DNA of 64,000 nucleotides from Chryseobacterium limigenitum (GCF_900114875.1 NZ_FPKW01000005.1:186001-250000); one strand, 5' to 3'; shown: positions 1 to 9,330, numbered from the stretch's first letter. Notes: generated by a model from the sequence alone, not told the origin. Program-made: numbers and translations.

Positions 1-252
1 AATTTTATCTTTCGCTTTCTGAGCAGCATCATCAATCTTGTTTCCGGCTTCGTCAACTTTTGCTTTAACGTCTTCTTTAGCTTTATTGATTTTTGCAGTA
101 TCAACAACGTCAACTCCATTTTGGCTTACCGTAGTTGTAGTTGTTGTTACAGAACCATCAGGATTTTCAGTTGTTTCTGATTTTGTAGTTGATTTTGTGC
201 ATGATACAACAAGTGCTGAAATCATTAATGCTGCTAAAATTTGTTTTTTCAT
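1..252 (-). CDS. Small lipoprotein, partial (runs off window start)
   Basis: An ATG at 252 opens a reading frame that stays open to base 1, so at least 84 residues are present and the C-terminus is outside the window. The N-terminus is a lipoprotein signal (MKKQILAALMISALVVSC) with lipobox VVSC. After it comes a Thr/Ser-rich linker, then Lys/Asp/Ala-rich helical sequence containing KAKVDEAGNKIDDAAQKAK, which resembles the amphipathic repeats of YtxH/late-embryogenesis-like stress proteins. It is probably anchored to a membrane and faces the periplasm. Function unknown; the stress-protein resemblance comes from composition only. Confidence 0.7.
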   Translation of the reverse strand, partial: MKKQILAALMISALVVSCTKSTTKSETTENPDGSVTTTTTTVSQNGVDVVDTAKINKAKEDVKAKVDEAGNKIDDAAQKAKDKI

Positions 253-292
253 TGCTTTATATTTTTTAATGAGTTTTAAAATTTAACTGTTT

Positions 293-652
293 TTATTCTG
301 TTTTTGTTGTAGTTGAAGGAGTTTCTGCAGCATTTTTTTTCTTCTCTTCATCGGTTTTCTTCTTTTCCTCGTCCTGTTTCTTTTTATTTTCTTTGTCTAA
401 TTCTTCCTTAATTCTCTTTTCTTCAGCCTGAAGTTTTATAGCTTCTTTCACAGAATCCTGATACTTTTGAGAAGACATTCTTATCTGCCGTACAATATCC
501 ACAGAAGTTGCTCCCGCAGAAAAGGAATCAACAGCAACCGTATCATAATGCACTTTTACTTCCTGATTTGTGTCAAAATTAGCCGGTTCCTGCTTAGAAC
601 AGGCACTTAATAAAACAAGAAAAGCAAGGATTGCAAAAACTAAATTTTTCAT
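293..652 (-). CDS. Lipoprotein with charged, Lys/Glu-rich C-terminal tail
   Basis: 119 residues. It starts with a clear lipoprotein signal (MKNLVFAILAFLVLLSAC) with Cys at about position 18. The middle is unremarkable. From about residue 70 onward it is a highly charged Lys/Glu helix (EEKRIKEELDKENKKKQDEE), likely an extended coil, ending in a Thr-rich tail. It lies 4 bases after the upstream endonuclease-like gene in the same direction and may be co-transcribed with it. No family recognised. Confidence 0.7.
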   Translation of the reverse strand: MKNLVFAILAFLVLLSACSKQEPANFDTNQEVKVHYDTVAVDSFSAGATSVDIVRQIRMSSQKYQDSVKEAIKLQAEEKRIKEELDKENKKKQDEEKKKTDEEKKKNAAETPSTTTKTE

Positions 653-656
653 GGAA

Positions 657-1631
657 CTAATTTAGCAGAAATTCCGCAATTACAGGATAGTGATCCGATA
701 ATTTCACAGAATTATCGACTTTATAGCTTAAAGGAATAATTGATTTTGAACTGAAAATATAGTCAATTCTCAAAGGCACTTTATAATCATAAAAGCTCGA
801 AGAGCTTCCGCTTCCGGCAGATAAAAAGGCATCCTGAAGGTCTTTGCCCAAATTATAATATTCATAAGAATTGGGAACAGAGTTAAAATCTCCCGCTAAA
901 ATCACAGGATAAGGCGATAAATCTACCGCTTTTCTGATTCTTCTGATTTGATCTTCGTGTGCTTTAAAAGTAGGAATCATGTGCGAAAGAAGTGTACTTA
1001 TTTTTCCTCCTTCCTTACCAAATCCATCAAATGAAAGCATCGACTTATGAAGCCTGAAAGGTTCCAAATAAACATTTACAACTCTGATAATCTTTCCGTT
1101 GATGTCAATATCTGCATAGAATGAATTTCCACGGTCTTTTTCTTCAACAAGATTTTCCTGTCTTACGATTTTATGCTTGGTTTTTAAAATTACCGAAGGA
1201 TACTTGATCAAATCATCTCTCAACGCTGTCTTCGTATCTCTTTCCTGAACCAGAATAATATCTGCATCCTGATCTGAAATATATTTTTTCACTTTGTCCC
1301 ACCCAAAATCACCATATTTAACATTGAAAGTTAACACCTTAATATCTCTAATTGATTTTGAATTTTCGTTTTTAGGGGTAAAATTTACCCATCTTCTGAT
1401 TGGATTGTAAAAAATAAATGTACTTAAAACAAAAGCAACAGCTATTTTTTTTCTTTTGATAACCCAAACGAGCGTTAATAAAACATGTATAAAAATAAGG
1501 TAGGGAAACCCAAGAGAAAGCAGATTAAGATTTCCAAACAAGTTAGGCGGAATCCATGCATTTCCTAGTGTGGCTAGCAATAAAACAATGATGATAATAT
1601 GGAAAAACAACAGGATCTGGCTCGGCTTCAT
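657..1631 (-). CDS. Endonuclease/exonuclease/phosphatase family protein, membrane-anchored
   Basis: 324 residues. Two or three hydrophobic segments fill the first ~75 residues, followed by an EEP (DNase I-like) domain. Motifs visible: LTFNVKYGDFGW (N of the metal site), VQERD (catalytic Glu), ILAGDFNSVPNS (Asp/Asn pair) and the terminal SDHYPVIAEF (catalytic Asp-His). The catalytic domain is therefore intact and, from the topology, probably periplasmic. It is a paralog of the next gene (1710-2699), with the same architecture and near-identical end motifs. EEP enzymes hydrolyse nucleic acid or phosphoester substrates; the substrate cannot be told from sequence. Confidence 0.88.
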   Translation of the reverse strand: MKPSQILLFFHIIIIVLLLATLGNAWIPPNLFGNLNLLSLGFPYLIFIHVLLTLVWVIKRKKIAVAFVLSTFIFYNPIRRWVNFTPKNENSKSIRDIKVLTFNVKYGDFGWDKVKKYISDQDADIILVQERDTKTALRDDLIKYPSVILKTKHKIVRQENLVEEKDRGNSFYADIDINGKIIRVVNVYLEPFRLHKSMLSFDGFGKEGGKISTLLSHMIPTFKAHEDQIRRIRKAVDLSPYPVILAGDFNSVPNSYEYYNLGKDLQDAFLSAGSGSSSSFYDYKVPLRIDYIFSSKSIIPLSYKVDNSVKLSDHYPVIAEFLLN

Positions 1632-1709
1632 GAAATAACGGTCTTGGGTACACTTTTTTTAAGCAAAAACCCTACCACGTTAACTTTTTTAACTTATTTT
1701 ATGAATACG

Positions 1710-2699
1710 CTAGTCTAATTTGAATGTTGCCACTACGGGATAATGGTCTGAAATTTTTACAGAACGGTCAACTTTATAAGTGATCGGCTGTACCGATTTT
1801 GAGGTGAAAATATAATCAATTCTTAGTGGGAATTTATAATCGTGAAAGCTTGTTCCGCTTCCTTTTCCAACTTCCAGAAAAGCGTCTTGCAATCCTTCTG
1901 AAAGGTGATAATATTCGTAAGAATTGGGAACAGAATTAAGATCTCCCAATAGAATTACAGGATAGGGCGAATTCTCAATTCCTTTTTTAATATCAGAAAC
2001 CTGATCTTGGTGCATTTTAAAAGTTGGAATTAATCTTTTAACAACATTTTTCAGCTTTTCTTCATCTTCATCACTGTTTCCATTAAGTTTTACCATCGCT
2101 TTTTCAAACTTAAATGGTTGAAGATAAACATTGATAAACCGATATATTTTTCCTTTTATTTCTATATCGGTCTGTGTTGCGTAAGCGTTGTTGGTAAAAT
2201 AATCGCTATTGATAAGTTCTTTTTGATCAATAACTTTATACTTTGTAAACACGGAAACAATATAATTTCCGCTTATATTCTTCAAACCATTAAAATGATA
2301 TTCTTTACCTCCTTTTTCCTGCAGAAAAACAAGATCTGCGTTAGAAGAATTTACATAATCATCAATGTTTTTTATTCCTTTTAAACCTCCTTTTGCATTG
2401 AAAGTGAGTATTTTGAGATTGGCAATTTCTTTTTTATCGGAAGAAAAATTCACCCATCTTTTTACCGGATTTGTGAAAATCAATCCTAACAACATAAAAA
2501 CGAAAGCTCTTTTTTTCCAACTAAAGATCCAGAAAAAGATCAATACAACATAAGCAACCATTAAAATAGGAAATCCTAATGATAACAAATTAAACCAAGG
2601 AAATATCTTTGGCGGAACATACGCATTAAGCAACATCCCCAATAAAAGAAGGAATATCCCGACGTGCAGTACTAAAAATATGAGACGAAGAATTTTCAC
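1710..2699 (-). CDS. Endonuclease/exonuclease/phosphatase family protein, membrane-anchored (paralog)
   Basis: 329 residues, GTG start 9 bases after the rhomboid stop. N-terminal hydrophobic segments (about residues 5-75) precede an EEP domain with LTFNAKGGL, LQEKG, ILLGDLNSVPNSYEYYHL and SDHYPVVATF, so the metal-binding and catalytic Asp/His positions are kept. It forms a tandem pair with the 657-1631 gene, 78 bases apart, most simply explained by local duplication. It is probably transcribed with mutL and the rhomboid gene upstream. Substrate unknown. Confidence 0.88.
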   Translation of the reverse strand: MKILRLIFLVLHVGIFLLLLGMLLNAYVPPKIFPWFNLLSLGFPILMVAYVVLIFFWIFSWKKRAFVFMLLGLIFTNPVKRWVNFSSDKKEIANLKILTFNAKGGLKGIKNIDDYVNSSNADLVFLQEKGGKEYHFNGLKNISGNYIVSVFTKYKVIDQKELINSDYFTNNAYATQTDIEIKGKIYRFINVYLQPFKFEKAMVKLNGNSDEDEEKLKNVVKRLIPTFKMHQDQVSDIKKGIENSPYPVILLGDLNSVPNSYEYYHLSEGLQDAFLEVGKGSGTSFHDYKFPLRIDYIFTSKSVQPITYKVDRSVKISDHYPVVATFKLD

Positions 2700-2708
2700 A
2701 AGAGAAAT

Positions 2709-3464
2709 TTAGTTGAATCTGTATAAATGTTTTTTCCAGATCCATGCTAACAAAAATCCTACCAAAGCTCCACCGACGTGTGCGAGATGGGCAACACCTC
2801 CTCCACTTCCTGAAACACCCAGCCAGATAGAAACAATAATTACGACTGGCATTAAATATTTAACTTTAATTGGAATTGGAATAAACATCATGGCAATTTT
2901 TGAATCTGGATATAGTGTTGCAAAAGCAGTAACAACACCAAAAATTGCTCCAGAAGCACCTATCATTGGTGTTCTTAATAATGTATAGTATTGGCTTGAT
3001 AACGCCTGTCCTTCGGTAGTTGTAGCACTTATATTTAGATTTCCCACATAGTCAATTGCTGCTTTAGGATAAATCTCAGAAGCACTTAGTCCTAAACTTT
3101 CCAAACCTGAAATAATTTGCTGAGCTTCAACAAAATTCCATAGATTAAACAGAAAAAATGCTCCTAATCCGCTTACGAAATAAAGAATTAAATATTTTTT
3201 ATCTCCCAGAGATTGTTCCAAAATAGGTCCGAAACTCCATAAAGTAAACATATTGAATAAAATATGCATGAATCCTCCCGTTTCTTTCATAGGCGCGTGC
3301 ATAAACATATGTGTAATAATTTGCCACGATTTAAAGTTTGGAGAAAAAGGATAAAACCCTGAAAGCGTGTTATATAAATTTTGAAACACAAAATTAGTTA
3401 TCACATAAAAAATAATATTTATAATGATAATATTTCGTGTAATTGGAGGTATATTATTAAACAT
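2709..3464 (-). CDS. Rhomboid family intramembrane serine protease
   Basis: 251 residues with about six transmembrane helices. The rhomboid signatures are present: HMFMH and HILFNMFTLW in the first half, the catalytic-serine motif GASGAIFG around residue 170, and the catalytic histidine in AHLAHVGGALVGF near the C-terminus. Rhomboids cleave membrane-anchored substrates within the bilayer. A poorly conserved insertion of about 50 residues (LNLWNFVEAQQ to QYYTLLR) sits between the third and fourth helices. The gene starts 5 bases after the mutL stop, so it is probably translated from the same mRNA. Confidence 0.93.
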   Translation of the reverse strand: MFNNIPPITRNIIIINIIFYVITNFVFQNLYNTLSGFYPFSPNFKSWQIITHMFMHAPMKETGGFMHILFNMFTLWSFGPILEQSLGDKKYLILYFVSGLGAFFLFNLWNFVEAQQIISGLESLGLSASEIYPKAAIDYVGNLNISATTTEGQALSSQYYTLLRTPMIGASGAIFGVVTAFATLYPDSKIAMMFIPIPIKVKYLMPVVIIVSIWLGVSGSGGGVAHLAHVGGALVGFLLAWIWKKHLYRFN

Positions 3465-3469
3465 GTTCT

Positions 3470-5248
3470 TTAAAATTTATTCTTAAAATCATTGAACGGA
3501 ATCTCATAAAAACATCGTTTCCCGTTGGGTAAAAACTCAGGAAAACCTAATGCTGTGAAGTCTTTTATCAATTGTTCCGCATCTTTTTTATATATAAAAT
3601 CAAATCTTGATTTAGACTGCATTTTACTCCATTGATTATTATAGAAATGCAAAAACTCATCTTCCGTTTTATACTCTAAAACATCGAACAGATCTTCAAG
3701 GAATTTCATTACCTGTGTTTCTTTCAATCCTTCAGGAACAGCATCAATTCTCAGTACATTTTCGTGAGCAACCTTCGTATCAAAACCAAGTTCGGGAAGG
3801 AATTTTTTAATTGATTTATACTTATTCTTCTCAATCTCGTTCATGTGATATTCCAGAGAAAAAAGAAGAGCATGGCTGTTTGTTGTCCCTTTTCTTACAG
3901 GCTTATTACCCTCAGAAACCATTAACCTGTGCATTCTTCCAAGATCCAGCATCAATGTTCTGTCCCCTTTGTTGAATAACCAATATCCATTCGGAAGCCT
4001 CATCAGATCTTCATCGAAATCTTCATCTTCAAACAAATTAATTTTTGAAGGTTCTGCAGCAATATTTTGGTGATACATATCCGCCAAATTCTGGATGTCA
4101 GCCTGTTTCACCACTCTTTCCTCCAAAAACGGATTATAATCTTTATCTACAATAATTTCCGGCATTTTAACATTTATGCTGTTTGCCTTGCTTGGAAACG
4201 CTTTCTGCATCATTTGATCCAATTGCGGATCTTTTTCAAAATCCAGACTTGGAGCAACATTATAAATTCCTAAAGATCTTTTAATGGTTGATCGAAGCAA
4301 AGCAAAAATAAGATGCTCATCTTCAAACTTAACCTCTGTTTTCTGCGGGTGAATATTAACGTCAATTTTTTCAGGATCAAGATCTAAGAAAAGAAAAAAT
4401 GTAGGAATATATCCCGGCAAAAGCAATCCTTCAAACGCTTCCTGAACCGCTTTATTGAAATATGGACTTTTAAAGTATCTTCCGTTCACAAAAAGAAACT
4501 GCTCCCCTCTTGTTTTTTTGGCTCCTTCGGGTTTGGCAACAAATCCGTGAAGCTTACACCAAGTAATATCTTCCTTGATCGGAATAAGCTGCGGCTGTAA
4601 TTTTCGTCCGAAAATATCAACAATACGCTGCATCTGGCTTCCTTTTCTTAATCTAAAAACAGGATCATCATCATGAAACAGAGAAAACTCTAAATTTTCA
4701 TGAGCTAAAGCCACACGCTGGAATTCGTCGATCACATGACGGAATTCTATATTATTATTTTTAAGGAATTTTCTTCTTGCGGGAACATTATAGAAAAGGT
4801 TTTTAACTAAAAAATTAGAACCTTCCGCCGTTTGTGCAGGATCCTGAAACTGAAAAACTCCGCCTTCAATGTAAATATTAGTTCCGATGCCCGCTTCTCT
4901 CTGTTTAGTCTTTAACTCAACCTGAGAAACCGCTGCGATAGAAGCCAGCGCTTCACCACGAAACCCTTTTGTAGCAATTTTAAATATATCTTCGGTTCCT
5001 TTGATCTTGGAGGTAGCGTGTCTTTCGAAGGCCATTCTTGCATCAGTCTCAGACATTCCTTTTCCATCGTCTACAACCTGTATCAGATTTTTTCCGGCAT
5101 CTCTGATGATGAGCTCAATTTTACTAGCATCTGCATCTATAGCATTCTCCAAAAGTTCTTTCACTATGGACGCAGGTCTCTGCACCACTTCCCCTGCCGC
5201 AATTTGGTTGGCTACATGATCCGGTAAAAGCTGAATAATATCTGACAT
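3470..5248 (-). CDS. mutL: DNA mismatch repair protein MutL
   Basis: 592 residues. The GHKL ATPase half is canonical: IAAGEVVQRPASIVKELLENA, DDGKGM, ATSKI and GFRGEAL all lie within the first ~105 residues. The transducer domain follows to about residue 330. A low-conservation linker leads to a C-terminal dimerisation domain from about residue 420. The metal-binding endonuclease motif DQHA-x2-E-x4-E of nicking MutL proteins is not recognisable; the aligned stretch reads LDLGRMHRLMVSEGN, and the C-terminal CPHGRP motif is replaced by LPNGKRC. It would couple MutS mismatch recognition to downstream repair. A TAnnTTTG-type box lies at 5267-5274. Confidence 0.96.
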   Translation of the reverse strand: MSDIIQLLPDHVANQIAAGEVVQRPASIVKELLENAIDADASKIELIIRDAGKNLIQVVDDGKGMSETDARMAFERHATSKIKGTEDIFKIATKGFRGEALASIAAVSQVELKTKQREAGIGTNIYIEGGVFQFQDPAQTAEGSNFLVKNLFYNVPARRKFLKNNNIEFRHVIDEFQRVALAHENLEFSLFHDDDPVFRLRKGSQMQRIVDIFGRKLQPQLIPIKEDITWCKLHGFVAKPEGAKKTRGEQFLFVNGRYFKSPYFNKAVQEAFEGLLLPGYIPTFFLFLDLDPEKIDVNIHPQKTEVKFEDEHLIFALLRSTIKRSLGIYNVAPSLDFEKDPQLDQMMQKAFPSKANSINVKMPEIIVDKDYNPFLEERVVKQADIQNLADMYHQNIAAEPSKINLFEDEDFDEDLMRLPNGYWLFNKGDRTLMLDLGRMHRLMVSEGNKPVRKGTTNSHALLFSLEYHMNEIEKNKYKSIKKFLPELGFDTKVAHENVLRIDAVPEGLKETQVMKFLEDLFDVLEYKTEDEFLHFYNNQWSKMQSKSRFDFIYKKDAEQLIKDFTALGFPEFLPNGKRCFYEIPFNDFKNKF

Positions 5249-5398
5249 AAACGTTAAATCGACTTACAAAAATAGTCAATGAAAACGGTAATAAAAACAT
5301 TAAAACCGTGAATTACAATTTAATTATCAACAAATCAACAATCTTGCCGTAAATCATCCAGATCAACATCCGTGATTAATAAAGGTTTTCTTAAAATA

Positions 5399-5433
5399 CA
5401 ATCCTCTAATTGCATTACACAAATAGAGGATTG
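5399..5433 (-). terminator. Inverted repeat downstream of the YoaK-type gene
   Basis: Nine-base arms CAATCCTCT and AGAGGATTG separated by 17 bases lie between the YoaK-type gene stop and mutL. On the minus strand a modest T-rich stretch follows. It is probably a weak terminator. Confidence 0.4.
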
Positions 5434-5488
5434 ATTCACAGCTAGTTTACACAAAATTAATATTGATATACTTGATATTTTATTGAAC

Positions 5489-6328
5489 TTAATCTTCAAA
5501 TACCAATTTTCTTTTTTCCTGTCTTTTTTCTTTTATTTCCGGAATACCGTGGATCTTGTCATATAAATATGCCACAAGGTTCGGTTTTCTATAGATTTTA
5601 CTATATCGATACTGCGTTTTAAAGTGTCTGATATGAATTTTATACATATCATATCCAATGACCACCAAAAGACACAGACTGATCACATAAAACACTCTGA
5701 ATTCCAGATAGTAATACGTTAATCCAGAGAAAACAGCTCCCAAAACATAAGCAAACATAATACTCGTTAGCAGTTTTGCTCTTGCGATCAATTCTCCGTT
5801 TTTTCTAAACTTTTTCTGCGTAAACATCGAGAAAAGGATCCCCAAGTCGGTTGTTGTTCCGGTAAGGTGGGTTGTTTTTACTGAGAAGTTGGATATACTA
5901 GCCGTTAAACCATTCTGCAAACCTGTTGCAAAAAGCATTAACGATACCAAAAACTCCGTTTCTTCTAATGTTCTTCGATAAAAAAACTGTCCGTAAACTC
6001 CCACAAACAATAAACAAAGTATTTCTAATACGATCGGCATTGAGTGCGCAAAATATTTACTTTTTTTATTGAAATTAATGACAATAAAATTGGATACAAA
6101 ACCTCCGAAGAAGAACAGGAAGATCCAGCCTCCCACGACTGCCACCTGCGCCCAGTTTCCTTTGCTTATTTCTGCTGCCAAAATGGCGTAATGTCCTGTT
6201 ACATTTGAGGTAAAAGAGAGAAATATTAATAGAGATGCTATATTTATAGTCCCCGCCGTGAAGGCAGTCAGTGTCCCCAACCTGATGTTGTCTCCCAATG
6301 TCCTGCTGTTACTATAATTTCTTAACAT
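5489..6328 (-). CDS. YoaK/DUF1275 family membrane protein
   Basis: 279 residues, about six hydrophobic helices. Family features are visible: an N-terminal LGTLTAFTAGTINIAS helix with a following SNVTGHYA, then LQNGLTASIS and the KTTHLTGTTTDLG motif near the middle. These match the YoaK (DUF1275) group of small multipass membrane proteins, whose transport role is not established. The last ~35 residues are a charged cytoplasmic tail rich in Lys/Glu. It lies 30 bases after the 6359-6853 gene and is probably in one operon with it. Confidence 0.85.
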   Translation of the reverse strand: MLRNYSNSRTLGDNIRLGTLTAFTAGTINIASLLIFLSFTSNVTGHYAILAAEISKGNWAQVAVVGGWIFLFFFGGFVSNFIVINFNKKSKYFAHSMPIVLEILCLLFVGVYGQFFYRRTLEETEFLVSLMLFATGLQNGLTASISNFSVKTTHLTGTTTDLGILFSMFTQKKFRKNGELIARAKLLTSIMFAYVLGAVFSGLTYYYLEFRVFYVISLCLLVVIGYDMYKIHIRHFKTQYRYSKIYRKPNLVAYLYDKIHGIPEIKEKRQEKRKLVFED

Positions 6329-6358
6329 GTTTTAAATTTTAGAATGTTGTATTTTATT

Positions 6359-6853
6359 TTAGACCTCAACAAAGATCTCGGCAAGCCTTCCTCTTTCCGG
6401 AAGTCTTTCAGCAGTCTCAATTCTTATTTCCTGAGTTTGCAGATCTTTGCATTTTTTGATGTAAGGAGCGATGTCGAATTTCCCTTTTCCTTTGCTTTTT
6501 ATCGCCGGAGAATAATAAGCTTCCTCAATATTTTCTGCATTCACATAATTATTGAAAGCTCTTTGAAAGCTTCCCGTAAAAATGTCGCAGACGATTTTAT
6601 TAATCAGGCGAGGATATTTATTTTTGATGATTCCGTAAGCATCAACAAACTCCTGAGGCCTTATTTTATTGAAGACTGTACTTTTGGTCATAAACAAAAG
6701 ATCTCTGATAGAATCTCCCATCTCATAACCTGACACCAACAAAATGTTGTATTGAATCTCCTCTGCTCTTGCATCCTTCTCTTTCAGTACTTTTTTCAAT
6801 ATATTCAAAGACTCAAGAGAGTAATCTGTGGCAATTAAAATTGTTTTGGTCAT
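6359..6853 (-). CDS. Hypothetical protein with universal-stress-like N-terminus
   Basis: 164 residues, soluble, no signal peptide. The first strand and helix (KTILIATDYSLESLNILKKVL) resemble the ATD-S/FS-x-x-x opening of universal stress proteins, but the rest does not show the ATP-binding G-x2-G-x9-G(S/T) motif. I therefore do not assign the family firmly. It is immediately upstream of the YoaK-type gene on the same strand. Function unknown. Confidence 0.6.
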   Translation of the reverse strand: MTKTILIATDYSLESLNILKKVLKEKDARAEEIQYNILLVSGYEMGDSIRDLLFMTKSTVFNKIRPQEFVDAYGIIKNKYPRLINKIVCDIFTGSFQRAFNNYVNAENIEEAYYSPAIKSKGKGKFDIAPYIKKCKDLQTQEIRIETAERLPERGRLAEIFVEV

Positions 6854-7178
6854 ATCTTTAAGATTTAGTTTTGTTTTTATCTTTTTTGATACTACAAAAC
6901 TATACTCACCAAATTAGAAGCTCTTTGGAATAGAATTAAAATGTGATTAAAGAGATTAGAATGAGATTAGAAAATTGTTAAGAGAAATTAATATTGGAGG
7001 AATTTCTGATTGACTTTTAATAAAAAGTTAGCTCAAAGCTTCTATTACTAAAGCTTTTGCAGAATTTTATTAAGATGCTTCGACTTCGCTCCGCATGACA
7101 TTTCTAATACTAGCAGCCTATTGTAACAGTCATTTTTTAGCGAAGTCATGCTGAGCGAAGTCGAAGCATCTCTAAATT
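6854..7178. other. Gene-free stretch with an 18-bp inverted repeat
   Basis: 325 bases between the histidine kinase stop and the 6853 start. The first half is AT-rich with nothing recognisable; the part near 7073-7171 is the repeat described separately. Confidence 0.6.
7073..7171. repeat. Dispersed palindromic element, 18-bp perfect arms
   Basis: AGATGCTTCGACTTCGCT at 7073-7090 is perfectly reverse-complemented at 7154-7171, with inner CGCATGAC/GTCATGCTG similarity. Elements with this sequence are scattered through Bacteroidota genomes between genes. It lies just past the kinase stop codon and could also end that transcript. Confidence 0.75.
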
Positions 7179-8588
7179 TTATACTAATTTTTCCTCCTGC
7201 TGAGTACTATAGAAATTTGGAAAACGAAGCTGAACGGTCGTCCCCTGGTTTTCGTGAGAACTGACAATCAATTCGCCGTTATGCATTCTGACAATGTTTC
7301 GGGCCAAAGGAAGTCCAATCCCGTAACCTTCGTAGTTTTTTGTATTTGAAGCTCTGAAAAACGGATCATAAATCTTGTTCATTTCCTCTTGAGGAATTCC
7401 GATTCCGTTATCTTTTATGATAATATAAACATCGGTATCTGTGGCTCCTAGCGAAACTTTCACCTGTTGGAAATTAGAATATTTACACCCGTTTTGAATA
7501 ATATTGGTAACCGCAAGATGCAATAACTGTTCGTTACCCTGAACTTTTAATTTTTTAGGATTATCAGGCAACATGCTTATATCCAGATAGATATTATTTC
7601 GAACATCAATTTTTCTCAATGTTTCAATAACATCCCAAAGCAATTGATCGATGCGGACTTTATCCATTTTCTGGATCTTCCCGTCAAATCCGGTTTGAGC
7701 AATCATTAATAAAGCCTTAATTTTTTTATCTAATTTTTCAGCTTCATCTAAAATAATTTCTAATGTTTCCTTGTATTCATCGCCGGTTCTGCTGATTGAA
7801 AGTGCAACATCAGCTTCTCCCATAATCGAAGTTAAAGGCGTACGCAATTCATGGGAAACATTTCCAATTAAATGATTTTGAGTTTCAAATGAGGTTTCGA
7901 TACGATTCAACATATCATTAAAGGTTTCCACCAACTCATTCAACTCTTTATTATCAGGCTGAGATTCCAATCTTAAATGTAGATTTTCAGAACTGATGTC
8001 CTTTACCTTTCCTGTGATCTTTAAAATAGGTTTGAATAAAGTTTTAGATAAATAAAAAGAGAAAATCATACTAAAGAACAGCGAAAGAACAATACAAGTT
8101 ATCAAAGTTCGCTTCAAAAAGCCTAAATAATAAACCACATAATGGTTTTTCGCAGAAGCTATCGCTATATATTCTTTATCATCAGACTTAAAAGACTGCC
8201 CGATATAATAAAACTCTTTATCATTGTAGTTTGCCTCTCCTTTTTTGACAATATTCTTGAAAAAATAATCTGGAATATGTACTTCCTGGGAGATTTTCTT
8301 AAAATTAGAATCTTCTGGAACAGCAAATACATAATCTCTTTCCATCGGAAGCTCTTCATCATTAGAGCTATTCAGGACATAATTTTCAGGAAGGTCAAGA
8401 TGATCTTTGCTTTTCTCGATCTGAACAATGGTCGTTGTACGGATCTTCAGCAATTCATAAAACCTCTGATGCGAAAAGTTGACAATCGAAAAATACACCA
8501 ACCCACTAAAAAGCAAAATAATGGCGGTAAAAACCAACATTAAAAGCACCATCGTTTTGGTCTGATTTGTAACAACTTTATTAAACAT
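7179..8588 (-). CDS. Two-component sensor histidine kinase (HAMP)
   Basis: 469 residues. Order: TM1 at about 13-35, a periplasmic sensor region of about 120 residues, TM2 at about 158-180, a HAMP segment, then the dimerisation/phosphoacceptor helix with HELRTPLTS. The ATPase domain follows with an N box (NIIQNGCKYS), G1 (KDNGIGIP), F box (YDPFFRAS) and G2 (GYGIGLPLARNIV). The enzyme therefore looks complete. It lies 3 bases after the response regulator stop, an obvious cognate pair. The signal sensed is unknown. Confidence 0.95.
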   Translation of the reverse strand: MFNKVVTNQTKTMVLLMLVFTAIILLFSGLVYFSIVNFSHQRFYELLKIRTTTIVQIEKSKDHLDLPENYVLNSSNDEELPMERDYVFAVPEDSNFKKISQEVHIPDYFFKNIVKKGEANYNDKEFYYIGQSFKSDDKEYIAIASAKNHYVVYYLGFLKRTLITCIVLSLFFSMIFSFYLSKTLFKPILKITGKVKDISSENLHLRLESQPDNKELNELVETFNDMLNRIETSFETQNHLIGNVSHELRTPLTSIMGEADVALSISRTGDEYKETLEIILDEAEKLDKKIKALLMIAQTGFDGKIQKMDKVRIDQLLWDVIETLRKIDVRNNIYLDISMLPDNPKKLKVQGNEQLLHLAVTNIIQNGCKYSNFQQVKVSLGATDTDVYIIIKDNGIGIPQEEMNKIYDPFFRASNTKNYEGYGIGLPLARNIVRMHNGELIVSSHENQGTTVQLRFPNFYSTQQEEKLV

Positions 8589-8591
8589 TCA

Positions 8592-9299
8592 TTAAGGCTT
8601 TTTCAACACATACCCCATTCCTATAACGGTATGTATCAGCTTATTATCTTCCTGATGATCTAATTTTTTTCTTAAATAATTCACATAAACATCTACAACA
8701 TTGGTTCCCAATTCATAGTTTACACCCCAAACCGCATCCAGAATTTCTGCTCTGGAAATCACTTTTTCTGGGTTATTGAGAAAATACAGCAACAATTTAT
8801 ATTCTGTGGAAGTCAGTGAAATGTCTTCGCCTGATCTGGTAACTTTTTTAGTGTAATCGTTAACGATCAAATCTGAAAACTGAAAAATATGTTCGTTATC
8901 AACCTCCGGTTCAACAATTTCCTGAGCCGGACTGTTATTACTTCTTCTTAATAAAGATTTTACACGTGCAACCAATTCAATAAACTTGAAAGGCTTTACC
9001 AGATAATCATCTCCTCCGCTTTCCAACCCCAAAACGATGTTTTCTGAGGTTCCCAATGCTGTTAAAAATAAAATAGGAACATTTTTATTTGTTTTTCTTA
9101 TCTCTTTACAGACGTCTAAACCGTTCATTTCCGGCAACATAATATCCAAAACCACCAAATCGAAATCATTCGACTGCACCAACTGCACTCCGGTACGGCC
9201 ATCGAAAGCCACCGAAACTTCATACCCATTTTCCTGCAATCCTTTTTTTATAAAAGATACAACGCTGGTTTCGTCTTCGATAAGAACAATTCTTTTCAT
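8592..9299 (-). CDS. OmpR-family response regulator
   Basis: 235 residues. N-terminal receiver domain with the acidic pair (EDE), the phosphorylatable Asp in VVLDIMLPEMNGLD (about residue 53), the conserved Thr (FLTA) and Lys (LVKPF). The C-terminal winged helix (about residues 135-235) shows LTSTEYKLLLYFLNNP and the recognition region VVDVYVNYLRKKLD. It is a DNA-binding transcription factor paired with the kinase encoded immediately downstream. No target site is evident from the window. Confidence 0.96.
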   Translation of the reverse strand: MKRIVLIEDETSVVSFIKKGLQENGYEVSVAFDGRTGVQLVQSNDFDLVVLDIMLPEMNGLDVCKEIRKTNKNVPILFLTALGTSENIVLGLESGGDDYLVKPFKFIELVARVKSLLRRSNNSPAQEIVEPEVDNEHIFQFSDLIVNDYTKKVTRSGEDISLTSTEYKLLLYFLNNPEKVISRAEILDAVWGVNYELGTNVVDVYVNYLRKKLDHQEDNKLIHTVIGMGYVLKKP

Positions 9300-9330
9300 T
9301 GAAATAAGGAATTTTACAAAAATATAAAAA

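Noticed and set aside
5001..5227. Plus-strand ORFs opposite mutL, feoB, rnr and the receptor gene
   Set aside because: They are antisense to strongly conserved coding sequences and show no protein features of their own.
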